Below are positions 8,311 to 17,107 of a DNA stretch of 64,000 nt, in pieces. Under the pieces are notes generated by a model. It searched no databases. It was not told the origin of the DNA and worked only from the letters and a program-made list of their open reading frames with translations. The DNA lies in the NCBI RefSeq assembly GCF_013344475.1, contig NZ_JABUOU010000012.1:1-64000 (forward strand), read 5' to 3'. Origin of the DNA: Martelella limonii (GTDB taxonomy: Bacteria; Pseudomonadota; Alphaproteobacteria; Rhizobiales; Rhizobiaceae). Each line of letters begins with the position of its first letter. The stretch's first letter is position 1. Position numbers and translations under genes: made by a program.

Positions 8311-9405
8311 TCACGACAGGCTCGCGACATAATCCTCATAACCGAACTGGCGCACGGGGCGGATGGTTCCGTCAAGTTCGCGATGCGCGATCGCGGGCAT
8401 CTTCACGCCATTGAACCAGTTCTTCTTGACCATGGTATAACCGGCGGCGTTTTCGATCGACAGCCGGTCGCCGACCTTCACTGCCTGCTCGAAGGAAAAC
8501 TCGCCGAAAATATCGCCTGCAAGGCAGGATTTGCCACAGATCATGACCTTATGCGGGCCGGTGTCGGGCAGGATCTTTGCGCGCTCGCGGTAGATCAGCA
8601 GGTCCAGCATATGGGCCTCGATCGATGAATCGACGATCGCCAGATCCTTGCCGTTATGGAGCGTGTCGAGCACCGTCACCTCAAGCGTCGCAGCGCCGGT
8701 AATAGCGGCCTCGCCGGGTTCCAGATAGACCTGGACGCCGTATTTTTCCGAGAACGCCTTCAGCCGGGCCGCAAGCGTTTCCAGCGGATAGTTCTCGCCG
8801 GTGAAATGGATGCCGCCGCCAAGGCTCACCCAGTCAAGCCGCGACAGGAGATGGCCGAACCGCTCCTCGATCACCGAAAGCATGGCATCGAAGCGATCGA
8901 AATCCTCGTTTTCGCAGTTGTTGTGGAACATGAAGCCGGAGACCTTGTCGAGGACCGGCTCGATCAGGTCTGGATCGTGTTCGCCAAGACGCGAGAACGG
9001 GCGGGCGGGATCGGCAAGGTCAAAGCCGGAGCTCGACACCTGCGGATTGACGCGCAGGCCCCGGATCTTGTCAGCGGACTGCTTTTCAAAACGGGACAGC
9101 TGGCCGATCGAATTGAAGATGATCTTGTCGCAATTGGCGAGGACCTCGTCGATCTCGTCTTCTGCGTAGGCCACGGAATAGGCATGGGTCTCGCCGGGAA
9201 ACTTCTCGTAGCCAAGCTTGACCTCGTAAAGCGAGGACGAAGTGGTGCCGTCCATATACTGGCTCATCAGATCGAAAACCGACCATGTGGCGAAGCATTT
9301 GAGCGCCAGCAGCGCCCTGGCGCCGGAGGCCTCCCGCAGCCAGGCGATCTTTTCCATGTTCGCCGTGAGGCGTTTCTTGTCGATGAGGTAATAGGGCGTC
9401 TGCAT
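8311..9405 (-). CDS. nspC: Carboxy(nor)spermidine decarboxylase
   Basis: PLP-dependent, alanine-racemase-fold decarboxylase (364 residues) that removes the carboxyl group from carboxyspermidine to give spermidine. The N-terminus YYLIDKKRLTANM precedes ALLALKCFATW, whose lysine is the expected PLP anchor. Family segments include SLGGGIHFTGENYP, the EPGEA motif and MICGKSCLAGDIFGEF with the catalytic cysteine from the second subunit. The start at 9405 is chosen because aaagga sits just upstream and the protein begins at the usual place; an in-frame ATG at 9450 would add 15 atypical residues. It is transcribed with the dehydrogenase that follows it. Confidence 0.93.
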   Translation of the reverse strand: MQTPYYLIDKKRLTANMEKIAWLREASGARALLALKCFATWSVFDLMSQYMDGTTSSSLYEVKLGYEKFPGETHAYSVAYAEDEIDEVLANCDKIIFNSIGQLSRFEKQSADKIRGLRVNPQVSSSGFDLADPARPFSRLGEHDPDLIEPVLDKVSGFMFHNNCENEDFDRFDAMLSVIEERFGHLLSRLDWVSLGGGIHFTGENYPLETLAARLKAFSEKYGVQVYLEPGEAAITGAATLEVTVLDTLHNGKDLAIVDSSIEAHMLDLLIYRERAKILPDTGPHKVMICGKSCLAGDIFGEFSFEQAVKVGDRLSIENAAGYTMVKKNWFNGVKMPAIAHRELDGTIRPVRQFGYEDYVASLS

Positions 9406-9541
9406 CGGCGTGTCCTTTCGGGCGGCGTCAAGGAAGCGCCCGAGCGGCACGGGCTGTCGGGGCTCTACATATTCAAGCCTGCGGCAAAATCAACCTTGAG
9501 GCGGCTATTTCATGCGCTCCTGCCGCGCTTTGGGCAGCCCG

Positions 9542-10495
9542 TCAGTCCTTCAGGAGATAGCGCGCGGCATCCTCATCGGTGATCAGCGCATTGATCTTGC
9601 CGCCGCGCACAGCCGCGCGGATCGCCCTGTGCTTGCGCGCGCCACGGGCAAGGCCGAACACAGTGGCGCCGTCATTGACGGGCAGGGGAATGCTGGCGAC
9701 CCGCTCCCTGATCGGATGGTTGAGCAGTTCGCCATTGTCATCGAAGATCCAGCCGCAGATTTCGCCAGCCGCGCCAGCCTGTTCCAGCTCAGCCATTTCC
9801 CCGGCGGTCAGGAACCCGTCGACCAGCAGCGGGCCGCGGCTTCCGAGTTCGCCGATGCCGACAAAGATCGCATCGGCCTTGGCGCCGAGTTCGAGCGTCG
9901 GGCGGACCATGGGCTGGGCGTGAAACAGCTGGCGTTCTTGCGGGGTGGAGACGAGCACGGGAAGCGGCATCGGAAAATGACGGGCATTGATGGCATCGGC
10001 CATCAGGAAGATGACGTTGTAATAGGCGGCAGACCCATCCGGACTGATATTGCCGGTCAGCGAGACGATGCGGTGCTGGGGACAATCCATCGGCGGAAGC
10101 TGTTCCACGACGGCTCTCAGCGTGCGCCCCGTGCCCATGGCGATCACTGCGGGCTCGCTGCGCTTAAGCCAGCGCTCAAGCTCGGCCGCTCCTTCTTCGG
10201 CAATGCCGGCGACCGTATTCTCGGAGCCCGGATCGCTTGGCACGACAGTCGCCTGTTTCAGGCCGAACCGATCCTGAAGGGCGGCCGACAACGCCAGACA
10301 TTCGGCGATCGGATGATCGAGCCGGACCTTGATCAACCGCTCGGACATCGCAAGCGAGACCAGGCGCTGGGCGCTCTGGCGCGAAATGCCCATGGCGGCC
10401 GCGATCTCGTCCTGCGTGCGGCCGGCAACGTAATAGAGCCAGCCTGCGCGCGCTGCATCGTCAAGACGGGAAGATGTACCGGTTTTTCTCGCCAT
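9542..10495 (-). CDS. SorC/DeoR-type transcriptional regulator with sugar-binding domain
   Basis: A 317-residue regulator. The N-terminal helix-turn-helix (RTQDEIAAAMGISRQSAQRL, about residues 28-47) is followed by the SorC effector-binding domain, related to phosphosugar isomerases, with VIAMGTGRTLRAVVEQL, SLTGN and the C-terminal FGLARGARKHRAIRAAVRGG. Such proteins respond to phosphorylated sugars or polyols. The start at 10495 follows aggaag; an upstream ATG at 10534 would add 13 residues. It is divergent from the NAD-dependent epimerase/dehydrogenase gene at 10758 across 262 bp, so regulation of that neighbour or of itself is plausible but unproven. No transporter or kinase gene is adjacent to suggest the sugar. 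Confidence 0.88.
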   Translation of the reverse strand: MARKTGTSSRLDDAARAGWLYYVAGRTQDEIAAAMGISRQSAQRLVSLAMSERLIKVRLDHPIAECLALSAALQDRFGLKQATVVPSDPGSENTVAGIAEEGAAELERWLKRSEPAVIAMGTGRTLRAVVEQLPPMDCPQHRIVSLTGNISPDGSAAYYNVIFLMADAINARHFPMPLPVLVSTPQERQLFHAQPMVRPTLELGAKADAIFVGIGELGSRGPLLVDGFLTAGEMAELEQAGAAGEICGWIFDDNGELLNHPIRERVASIPLPVNDGATVFGLARGARKHRAIRAAVRGGKINALITDEDAARYLLKD

Positions 10496-10757
10496 GCGGC
10501 CTTCCTGTTGCTGCCATGTCCTGTTGTTGAGCACGCGTCAACCGGGGCGAGCTTAGAGCCTCAGAGCCTTGAAGGGAACCGGCTGAAGCCGGCGGCACGC
10601 ATCATTCCACGCAAAGCCTGCCATCGCTTGAGGCAGAAATCGCCGCCGGCGCTTGTCGGGGAGGGGAGAAAGGCGATAGAACCGGCCTTGGCGGAGACAC
10701 CGCAGACCGGGGCCGACGAGGGCCGGCCCTTCCGAAATGACGGGAAGTGAGGATTTC

Positions 10758-11648
10758 ATGAGCAAGCGTATCGTTTTCACCGGCGGCAGCGGCAAGGCCG
10801 GCCGCGACGTCATTCCCTATCTGCTGGACAAGGGCCATTCGATCCTCAATCTAGACCTGAAGCCTTTCGATCACCCGGGCGTCAACACGCTGCTGACAGA
10901 CCTGACCGACAGCGGTTCGGTGTTCAACGCGCTGTCGATGCATTTCGGCTTCGACGGCTATGAAAGCGGGGACCTGCCCAAGGCGCCAGATGCCGTCGTC
11001 CATTTTGCCGCCGTGCCGCGCGTGCTGCTGGAGCCCGACAATGTGACGTTCCAGACCAATGTCGTCTCGACCTACAATGTCATCGAGGCGGCGATGAAGC
11101 TTGGCGTGAAGAAGGTGATCATCGCCTCCAGCGAGACCACCTATGGCGTCTGCTTTGCCGAAGGCGACAAGGATTTTCATTCGTTTCCGCTCGAAGAGGA
11201 TTACGACGTCGATCCGATGGACAGCTACGGGCTTTCCAAGGTCTGCAACGAGAAGACCGCGCGTGCCTTCGCCATGCGCTTCGGCGCCGATATCTATGCG
11301 CTGCGGATCGGCAATGTGATCTCGCCGGAAGACTACAAGAATTTCCCCGCCTTCCTGGAAAACCCGCAATCGCGCAAGCGCAATGCCTGGAGCTATATCG
11401 ATGCCCGCGACCTCGGCCAGATCGTCGATCTGTGCCTTGAAAAGGACGGGCTCGGTTTCGAGGTGTTCAACGCCACCAACGACACGATCACCGCCAATGA
11501 GCCGACCACATCGTTTCTGGCGAAGAACGCGCCCAATTCACCGATCACGCGCGAGATGGATGAATATGAGGCGCCGCTTTCCAACCGCAAGATCCGCGAG
11601 GTTCTGGGGTTCAAGGAACAGCACGACTGGCGCAAATATGTGAGCTGA
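10758..11648 (+). CDS. NAD(P)-dependent oxidoreductase / sugar epimerase-like, extended SDR family
   Basis: A 296-residue extended short-chain dehydrogenase. Visible are the N-terminal Rossmann motif (FTGGSGKAGRDV), the acidic residue after strand 2 (LNLDLKP, pointing to NAD), HFAAVP, the serine segment IIASSETTYG, and the active-site Tyr/Lys in DSYGLSKVCNEK. It resembles NAD-dependent epimerases and uronate dehydrogenases, but the substrate cannot be assigned. ATG 10758 has gtgagga upstream; an ATG at 10737 would add seven residues. Divergent from a SorC-type sugar regulator, which suggests a role in sugar or uronate metabolism. Confidence 0.85.
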   Translation: MSKRIVFTGGSGKAGRDVIPYLLDKGHSILNLDLKPFDHPGVNTLLTDLTDSGSVFNALSMHFGFDGYESGDLPKAPDAVVHFAAVPRVLLEPDNVTFQTNVVSTYNVIEAAMKLGVKKVIIASSETTYGVCFAEGDKDFHSFPLEEDYDVDPMDSYGLSKVCNEKTARAFAMRFGADIYALRIGNVISPEDYKNFPAFLENPQSRKRNAWSYIDARDLGQIVDLCLEKDGLGFEVFNATNDTITANEPTTSFLAKNAPNSPITREMDEYEAPLSNRKIREVLGFKEQHDWRKYVS

Positions 11649-11713
11649 GGCGGCCGACACAGGTTCCTCATGAGGTCGTGTCTTCGGCGTGCTCGCACGC
11701 CTCGGCAAGAGGT

Positions 11714-11742
11714 GTCATGCTCGGGCTCGACCCGAGCATCCA
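11714..11742 (+). repeat. Palindromic intergenic repeat, copy 1
   Basis: A 29-bp unit whose core is a perfect 9-bp inverted repeat (ATGCTCGGG / CCCGAGCAT) around a 5-base loop. Reverse-complementing the unit at 11798-11826 gives the same sequence at 25 of 29 positions. It looks like the short dispersed palindromes found between genes in many rhizobia. Confidence 0.75.
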
Positions 11743-11797
11743 CACTGGGCAAGCAATTGATTTATATTGGCATTTTCCCAGACAGTACAAAATTGCC

Positions 11798-11826
11798 TGG
11801 ATTCTCGGGCCAAGCCCGAGGATGAC
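11798..11826 (-). repeat. Palindromic intergenic repeat, copy 2 (inverted)
   Basis: Inverted partner of the unit at 11714-11742 (25/29 identical), with its own hairpin CTCGGGC CAA GCCCGAG. The 297-bp space between the SDR gene and dnaQ (11649-11945) holds these two copies and no convincing gene. Together they could fold into one long stem and may act as a terminator for the two convergent genes. Confidence 0.75.
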
Positions 11827-11945
11827 GCCTGTGGGGTGGCGCGTTCAGCGAAGCGGCTGAGGCGACCAGTTTCACCGTGACAGATGCCGGGACTGCCCGT
11901 TCACGCAGCTTGATGCGCCTGCCTGCGGCCGTCCGCCCCAATCTG

Positions 11946-12659
11946 CTATTTCGGCCAGACCGAATGCCACAGGGCCTTTTCGCCGATACCGTCGAGCATT
12001 CTGGCATGGGCGTCCTGCTCATGGGCATGGATGCGCGGCGCAAGCGGCCGGGGCCGGACGAGGGGAGGGAGCTTACGGACATTGCCGTCGGCATCATATT
12101 CCTCCGCGCTGCCCGCATTGACGAGCCGGAAGGCCGCCTGCCGGCCACCCGACATCTCGATATAGACTTCCGCCAGCAGTTCCGCATCGAGCAACGCGCC
12201 ATGCTTGGTCCGGTGGGCGTTGTCGATCGAGTAGCGCTTGCAGAGCGCGTCGAGGCTGTTGGGACCCATCGGATGCTTGCGGCGCGCGAGAGCCAGCGTA
12301 TCGACGACAAGATTGTCCGAGATCGGCCCCTTGCCGAGCCTTCCGAGCTCGACATTGATAAAGCCCATATCGAAGGACGCGTTGTGGGCAATCCAGCGCG
12401 CGCCTTCGAAAAAGGCCAGCATCTCATCGGCAATGTCGGCGAATTTCGGCTTGTCCTTCAGGAATTCATCAGTGATTCCATGTACTTGCAAGGCTTCTGG
12501 ATGAACCGTCTTGCCATCGGCATTGATGTAGACGTGGAACGTCCGGCCAGTTGGAAAATGGTCGAGCAGTTCGACGGCGCCGATCTCGATCACCCGGTCG
12601 TCATGCTTGTCCATGCCGGTGGTTTCGGTATCGAAGATGATATCGCGCTGAGCCTTCAT
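11946..12659 (-). CDS. dnaQ: DNA polymerase III epsilon subunit (proofreading 3'-5' exonuclease)
   Basis: The 237-residue protein has the three DEDDh exonuclease motifs: Exo I FDTETTG (Asp10, Glu12), Exo II HNASFD (Asp97) and Exo III HGALLD (His153, Asp158). It proofreads during replication as part of the polymerase III core. It is the last gene of a minus-strand string ppsR-maf-aroE-coaE-dnaQ. Its start codon shares one base with the coaE stop (TGATG), which indicates translational coupling. The coaE-dnaQ order near the origin is common in Alphaproteobacteria. Confidence 0.95.
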   Translation of the reverse strand: MKAQRDIIFDTETTGMDKHDDRVIEIGAVELLDHFPTGRTFHVYINADGKTVHPEALQVHGITDEFLKDKPKFADIADEMLAFFEGARWIAHNASFDMGFINVELGRLGKGPISDNLVVDTLALARRKHPMGPNSLDALCKRYSIDNAHRTKHGALLDAELLAEVYIEMSGGRQAAFRLVNAGSAEEYDADGNVRKLPPLVRPRPLAPRIHAHEQDAHARMLDGIGEKALWHSVWPK

Positions 12660-13270
12660 CAGATGCTGTCCCTTGGTGGGCGGGCGCCCCGTTCTTTCAA
12701 ATCGGCAATGATCGCGGTAACCGCCGCACGCGCCGCGTCGATGCCATGGCCGGTGTCGACAGTATAGTCGGCGCGGGCGCGTTTTTCGCCATCGGGAAGC
12801 TGCTGTTTCAGGATGGTTTCCAGTTTTTCCACTGTCATCTCGGGCCGTGCCAGGACACGGGCGCGCTGGATTTCAGGATCGCAGGTGACAACCACCACAT
12901 AATCGACCTGACGCTCGCCGCCGGTTTCGAACAGCAGGGGAACATCGAGCAGGGCGATCGGAGCGCCGTCTTCGCGGGCGCTTTCGAGAAAGGCCGCGCG
13001 TTCCTCACCGACCATGGGATGAACGATGGCTTCGAGCGTCCTGAAATTCTCTCGGTTCCCGGCAAGCGCTGCGCTGAGCCTTTTCCGATCGATGACGCCT
13101 TCGCGCGCGACGCCCGGAAATGCGGCCTCGACCGCATCCACCGCTTTTCCCTGATAGAGCTGATGGACGGCTTCATCTGCATTGAAGACCGGAATGCCGG
13201 CCTCCTTGAAAAAGCCTGCCGTCGTCGATTTGCCCATGCCGATCGAGCCGGTGAGGCCGACGATGATCAT
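12659..13270 (-). CDS. coaE: Dephospho-CoA kinase
   Basis: Last step of coenzyme A synthesis, phosphorylation of dephospho-CoA. The 203-residue protein begins with the P-loop GLTGSIGMGKSTTAG and continues with FNADEAVHQLY, DVPLLFETGGE and VTCDPEIQRARVLAR, all characteristic of the family. It overlaps aroE by four bases (ATGA) and dnaQ by one base (TGATG), so all three should be cotranscribed. The early CoA gene coaBC is in the same window but in another unit. Confidence 0.95.
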   Translation of the reverse strand: MIIVGLTGSIGMGKSTTAGFFKEAGIPVFNADEAVHQLYQGKAVDAVEAAFPGVAREGVIDRKRLSAALAGNRENFRTLEAIVHPMVGEERAAFLESAREDGAPIALLDVPLLFETGGERQVDYVVVVTCDPEIQRARVLARPEMTVEKLETILKQQLPDGEKRARADYTVDTGHGIDAARAAVTAIIADLKERGARPPRDSI

Positions 13271-14127
13271 TCGGTTTCACCCAGATCGGCGAGAAGTTCC
13301 GCCCTCAGGCCATCATCGACCTCCGGCTTTCTGCCGAACCATTTCTCAAAGCCCGGAACGGCCTGATGGAGCAGCATGCCAAGCCCGTCTGCCGTTCTGA
13401 AGCCCTGGCTCTTCGCCTGTTTCAGGATCGGCGTATGAAGCGGCACATAGACGATATCGGCGACGATCGCGTTTTCGTGGAGCGGCGAGAAGTCGAAATC
13501 GGGAACCGCGCCGCCCTTCATGCCGAGCGAGGTGGTGTTCACGAACAGACCCGCGCCTTCCATGACCGCTTCGAGATTGTCCATATCATGGGCATGAACC
13601 CGGTCGCCAAGCTGGAAGGCAAGTTCCGATGCCCGCGCCAGGGTGCGGTTGACGATGTGGACATGGGAAAAGCCGCGGTTTTTCAGGGCGAGCACCACGG
13701 CCCGCGCGCCGCCGCCGGCCCCAAGCACGACCGCGCGTTCTGAATAATCCCAGCCCGGATACTGATCATCGAGATTGCCGGCAAAGCCGAAGCCATCCGT
13801 ATTGGTGGCGTGGATGCGGCCATCCTCGACCCAGAGCGTGTTGGCCACGCCGAGCGTGGTGGCAAGTTCATCGCGCTCGTCGGCGAGTTCGAAGGCTGCG
13901 GCCTTGTAGGGCATGGTGACATTGCAGCCGACATAACCCGCTTCACCGGAGCGCAGCCCCTCCATGAATGTCTCGATTTCGCCGGGAGCGACATCCTGGC
14001 GGACATAGTCGCCGGCGATGCCGTATTTCTTCAGCCAGTAACCGTGAACCAGGGGTGAGCGCGACTGATCCACAGGATGGCCGATAACGCAGGCTGTCGG
14101 TCTTGCCGTTTCACGTGAATCACTCAT
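13267..14127 (-). CDS. aroE: Shikimate dehydrogenase
   Basis: NADPH-dependent reduction of 3-dehydroshikimate in the aromatic amino-acid pathway. The 286-residue protein shows VIGHPVDQSRSPLVHGYWL (shikimate-binding serines), NVTMPYKAAAF with the catalytic lysine, ATNTDGFGFAGNL, the nucleotide motif LGAGGGARAVVLAL, and VNRTLARASEL. The start is set at 14127; the frame is open 48 codons further upstream but that stretch overlaps maf and is not AroE-like. The first codons overlap the end of maf by eight bases. Residues 4-7 (Ser-Arg-Glu-Thr) are encoded by a parS-like site at 14107-14122. Confidence 0.94.
   Translation of the reverse strand: MSDSRETARPTACVIGHPVDQSRSPLVHGYWLKKYGIAGDYVRQDVAPGEIETFMEGLRSGEAGYVGCNVTMPYKAAAFELADERDELATTLGVANTLWVEDGRIHATNTDGFGFAGNLDDQYPGWDYSERAVVLGAGGGARAVVLALKNRGFSHVHIVNRTLARASELAFQLGDRVHAHDMDNLEAVMEGAGLFVNTTSLGMKGGAVPDFDFSPLHENAIVADIVYVPLHTPILKQAKSQGFRTADGLGMLLHQAVPGFEKWFGRKPEVDDGLRAELLADLGETE
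14107..14122. promoter_or_regulatory. parS: parS-like site 1 (inside aroE)
   Basis: Core GTTTCACGTGAATC; it differs from the perfect palindrome TGTTTCACGTGAAACA at two positions. It lies 1.5 kb left of the putative origin, within the first codons of aroE. Confidence 0.6.
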
Positions 14128-14734
14128 CAATCGCTCCCAGTTTGCGCAAGGCCTCAAGCAGTGACAGCATCGGCAGGCCCAGTATCGTGAAAAAATCGCC
14201 CTCAATCCGCGAGAACAGTTGCACGCCGGGTCCTTCAAGCTGGTAAACGCCGGAGGAGAAAAGCGTGTCATCGGGTATCAGCGCGAGATAGCGCTCGATC
14301 GCCTGATCGTCCAGCGGACGCATATGGAGCGTCGCCGTCTCTGCCGCCTCGTGAACCACGACGCCGTTGCAGGCGATCGCAAAGGCGCTGATCAGCGTGT
14401 GGCTGCGGCCCGACAGACGCTGAAGATGCGCACGCGCTTCCGTCCGGCTTTCCGGTTTCGAATAGGGTTTTCCGGCAAATTCCATGACCTGATCGCCCCC
14501 GATGACGAAGGCATCCGGTGCGCGCCGCGAGACATCGAGCGCCTTTTCGCGCGACAGCAGGGCAGCAAGAAAGGCCGGTGTTGCCCCGATCCTGAGATAG
14601 GGCGCTTCGGCTGCGCGCTCATCCACCGCGGGCTTGATCGCCTTGAAGGTGATACCTGCGTTCTTCAACAGCGCCTGCCGCGACGGGCTGGTGGAGGCAA
14701 GCACGATGGCGGGGCGTTTCCGGTCGTCATTCAT
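14120..14734 (-). CDS. maf: Maf family nucleoside triphosphate pyrophosphatase
   Basis: Maf/YhdE-type house-cleaning pyrophosphatase that hydrolyses non-canonical or modified nucleoside triphosphates. The 204-residue protein opens with [18 protein letters not shown] (the S-x-S-x-x-R substrate motif) and has [18 protein letters not shown] with the catalytic aspartate, [18 protein letters not shown] and [20 protein letters not shown]. The last segment, with QLEGPG, suggests the second Maf subgroup (YceF-like) rather than dTTP/UTP-specific YhdE. It overlaps ppsR by four bases and aroE by eight. Confidence 0.9.
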   Translation of the reverse strand: MNDDRKRPAIVLASTSPSRQALLKNAGITFKAIKPAVDERAAEAPYLRIGATPAFLAALLSREKALDVSRRAPDAFVIGGDQVMEFAGKPYSKPESRTEARAHLQRLSGRSHTLISAFAIACNGVVVHEAAETATLHMRPLDDQAIERYLALIPDDTLFSSGVYQLEGPGVQLFSRIEGDFFTILGLPMLSLLEALRKLGAIDE

Positions 14735-15567
14735 TGTCTGTTTTCCGCATCGCGTTGATATTTGAGGGCAAGGATCGCCGCCGCCGTCTCTTCAATCGAG
14801 CGGCGGGTGACATCGATGATCGGCCAATCATTGCGGGCGGCGAGGCTGCGGGCATATTTCAGCTCCTCGGCAATCATCGCCCGGTCGGTATATTCGCTCT
14901 TGCCGTGATCGGCGCCAGCGCCGAACTCGCGATATTCGCGCACCTGGGAAATCCGCCCGGTCGACGCGATCAGGCAGACGATCAGCGGCTTTTTGGCGCG
15001 ACAAAGGCTGTCGGGCAGGGCAACGCCCGGCACGATCGGGATGTTTGCGGCCTTCACCCCGCGATTGGCGAGGTAGACGGAGGTCGGCGTCTTCGAGGTG
15101 CGGCTGATGCCCAGGATGACGATATCGGCCTCGTCATAGGTTTCGGGCATCTGGCCGTCATCATGCTCCATCGCGAAATTGAGCGCCTCGATGCGGGCGA
15201 AATAATCCTCGTTGAGACTGTGCTGCGCGCCGACGCGCCGCTGCAGCGTGGTGCCGAGATAGGTCTGGAACACGGTCGACACCGGCTCCAGCACATTGAC
15301 GCTCGGAACACCCATATCGCGGCACATCTCGTGGATGAAGGCCGAGAGCTCCTCATTGACGACGGTGTAGAGCACGATGCCGGGCGCTTCGTCGATCGCG
15401 CGCAGAACGGGCAGCAACTGCTTGCGGCTGCGGATCAGCGGATAAACATGCTCGATCGGTTCGTGACCGCCGAACTGGGCCGAAACGGCCCGACCTGCCG
15501 AGATCAGTGTTTCGCCCGTCGAATCAGAGATGAGATGCAGGTGAAAGAAGTTTTTGCGGTTTTCCAC
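14731..15567 (-). CDS. ppsR: Pyruvate, phosphate dikinase / PEP synthase regulatory protein (DUF299, PpsR)
   Basis: Bifunctional ADP-dependent kinase and Pi-dependent pyrophosphorylase that switches pyruvate phosphate dikinase or PEP synthase off and on by threonine phosphorylation. The 278-residue protein begins [14 protein letters not shown] and has the P-loop-like [18 protein letters not shown] in its second half, both family signatures. It is the first gene of the minus-strand string ppsR-maf-aroE-coaE-dnaQ and is divergent from hemE. In Sinorhizobium the homologous gene (Y02793) borders the chromosomal origin on the side opposite hemE, which supports the origin assignment for the adjacent gap. 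Confidence 0.92.
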   Translation of the reverse strand: MENRKNFFHLHLISDSTGETLISAGRAVSAQFGGHEPIEHVYPLIRSRKQLLPVLRAIDEAPGIVLYTVVNEELSAFIHEMCRDMGVPSVNVLEPVSTVFQTYLGTTLQRRVGAQHSLNEDYFARIEALNFAMEHDDGQMPETYDEADIVILGISRTSKTPTSVYLANRGVKAANIPIVPGVALPDSLCRAKKPLIVCLIASTGRISQVREYREFGAGADHGKSEYTDRAMIAEELKYARSLAARNDWPIIDVTRRSIEETAAAILALKYQRDAENRQ

Positions 15568-15975
15568 GATGTCCTTTGCCTGCTGTTCATAACACGGGAC
15601 AAACCGTCAGGATTTCGCGGGCCCGGTTTTCGCCTGTGGGTAATCACAAGCTTTATCCACATGCGCTCAAATGTCGAAAGCGGAAAATCCCGACTGTTGA
15701 AAACGGGGACAAGTTCACCGCCCTTCCTGTTTGTCCGAGGGTTTTACACAGGCTTTCCCTCTCGCGCCAGTCGCCGCAGGCATTGAATCCATTGGTGAAT
15801 GCGCGACTTTCCCCGATTCTTCAGAAAAAGATGAAAAAGGGGGAATAAGAAAATGCTGAAACCGGGGAAAAGACTCATGACCACGGCAAAAGCTTTAATC
15901 CTTGATCGTCACAGACTCTAAGAAATAAAAGAAACAAGAACATAAACAGATTCATTAATAGGCGAGGCTGGGGAT
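15568..15975. other. oriC: Putative chromosomal replication origin (oriC) between ppsR and hemE
   Basis: A 408-bp gap with no gene. It contains one perfect DnaA box TTATCCACA at 15653-15661, an inverted one-mismatch box TGTGGGTAA at 15635-15643, and a weaker TTTTACACA at 15742-15750. Toward hemE it becomes strongly purine- and A/T-rich (about 15880-15962), as expected for an unwinding element, although this part must also carry the hemE promoter. Experimentally mapped origins of Caulobacter and S. meliloti lie next to hemE, and parAB with parS sites are close by here. The function in this organism is inferred from synteny plus motifs. Confidence 0.8.
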
Positions 15976-17001
15976 ATGGGTAAAAGAGCACTGGAACGGG
16001 TGCTGAACGGCGAAACCGTGAACCCGCCGCCGATCTGGCTGATGCGCCAGGCAGGACGCTATCTTCCCGAATATCGGGCAGTGCGCGAAACGGCAGGGGG
16101 GTTCCTCAATCTTTGCTACAATCCGGACTTCGCAACGGAAGTCACGTTGCAGCCGATCCGCCGTTATGGCTTTGATGCAGCCATCCTGTTTTCAGACATT
16201 CTCGTGATCCCCGATGCGCTGAAGCGGAATGTGCGCTTTGAGGCAGGTGAGGGACCAAGGCTCGACCCGATCGACGCAGACGGCGTTATGGCTCTGGAAA
16301 AGAGCTATGATGCCGGAAGGCTCGATCCGGTGATCGCGGCAGTGAAGCGGATCCGCCATGAGCTGCCGGCAGAAACGACGCTGCTCGGCTTCTGCGGCGC
16401 GCCGTTTACGGTCGCCACCTACATGATTGCCGGCCGCGGCACCTCCGACCAGGCGCCGGCGCGGCTTTTTGCCTACCGCCACCGGCGGGAATTCCTGGCA
16501 CTGCTCGATTACCTCGCCGATCTTTCCGCCGATTACCTGATCCGCCAGCTCGAGGCCGGCGCCAATGCCGTGCAGATCTTCGACAGCTGGGCAGGCGTGC
16601 TGTCCGAGGAGGATTTCGCCGATTTCGCTGCAGCACCCGTGAAGCGGATCGTCGACAAGGTGCGCAGCGCACGGCCGGAAGCGAAGATCATTGCGTTTGC
16701 GAAAGGGGCCGGGAGCAACCTCTTCTCATACCGCCAGAAGACCGGCGCTGACGCTATCGGCCTCGACTGGACGGTTCCGCTTGCAATGGCAAGGGAACTG
16801 CAGAAGGATGGGCCGGTGCAGGGCAATCTCGATCCGCTTTCGGTGGTGGCCGGCGGCCATGCGATGAAAAGCCGCGCCCTCGCCATTCTGGAAGCCCTTG
16901 CGGACGGGCCCCTGATCTTCAATCTTGGGCACGGCATCACGCCGGAAGCCGATCCCGAGCATGTTGCAGCGCTGGTGCGGCTCGTGCGGGGCGAGGAATA
17001 G
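15976..17001 (+). CDS. hemE: Uroporphyrinogen decarboxylase
   Basis: Heme-pathway enzyme that decarboxylates uroporphyrinogen III to coproporphyrinogen III. The 341-residue protein carries the N-terminal signature [17 protein letters not shown] (substrate-binding arginines), [13 protein letters not shown] with the catalytic aspartate, [21 protein letters not shown] and the C-terminal [16 protein letters not shown]. The start is ATG 15976, preceded by an A/G-rich gaggctgggga. The following gene is hemJ, 106 bp downstream, so two late heme-synthesis steps are grouped. The gap upstream is the likely replication origin. Confidence 0.96.
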   Translation: MGKRALERVLNGETVNPPPIWLMRQAGRYLPEYRAVRETAGGFLNLCYNPDFATEVTLQPIRRYGFDAAILFSDILVIPDALKRNVRFEAGEGPRLDPIDADGVMALEKSYDAGRLDPVIAAVKRIRHELPAETTLLGFCGAPFTVATYMIAGRGTSDQAPARLFAYRHRREFLALLDYLADLSADYLIRQLEAGANAVQIFDSWAGVLSEEDFADFAAAPVKRIVDKVRSARPEAKIIAFAKGAGSNLFSYRQKTGADAIGLDWTVPLAMARELQKDGPVQGNLDPLSVVAGGHAMKSRALAILEALADGPLIFNLGHGITPEADPEHVAALVRLVRGEE

Positions 17002-17107
17002 CACTGGCCTGCAAGAGCCTGCTCTGCATCAGCGATGCCTTGCCGAACAAGCCGGCCGGGCCGCCCTTTAACCCAGACCCCTGCCAGACCCCTGAAGGAA
17101 AGCCGTC

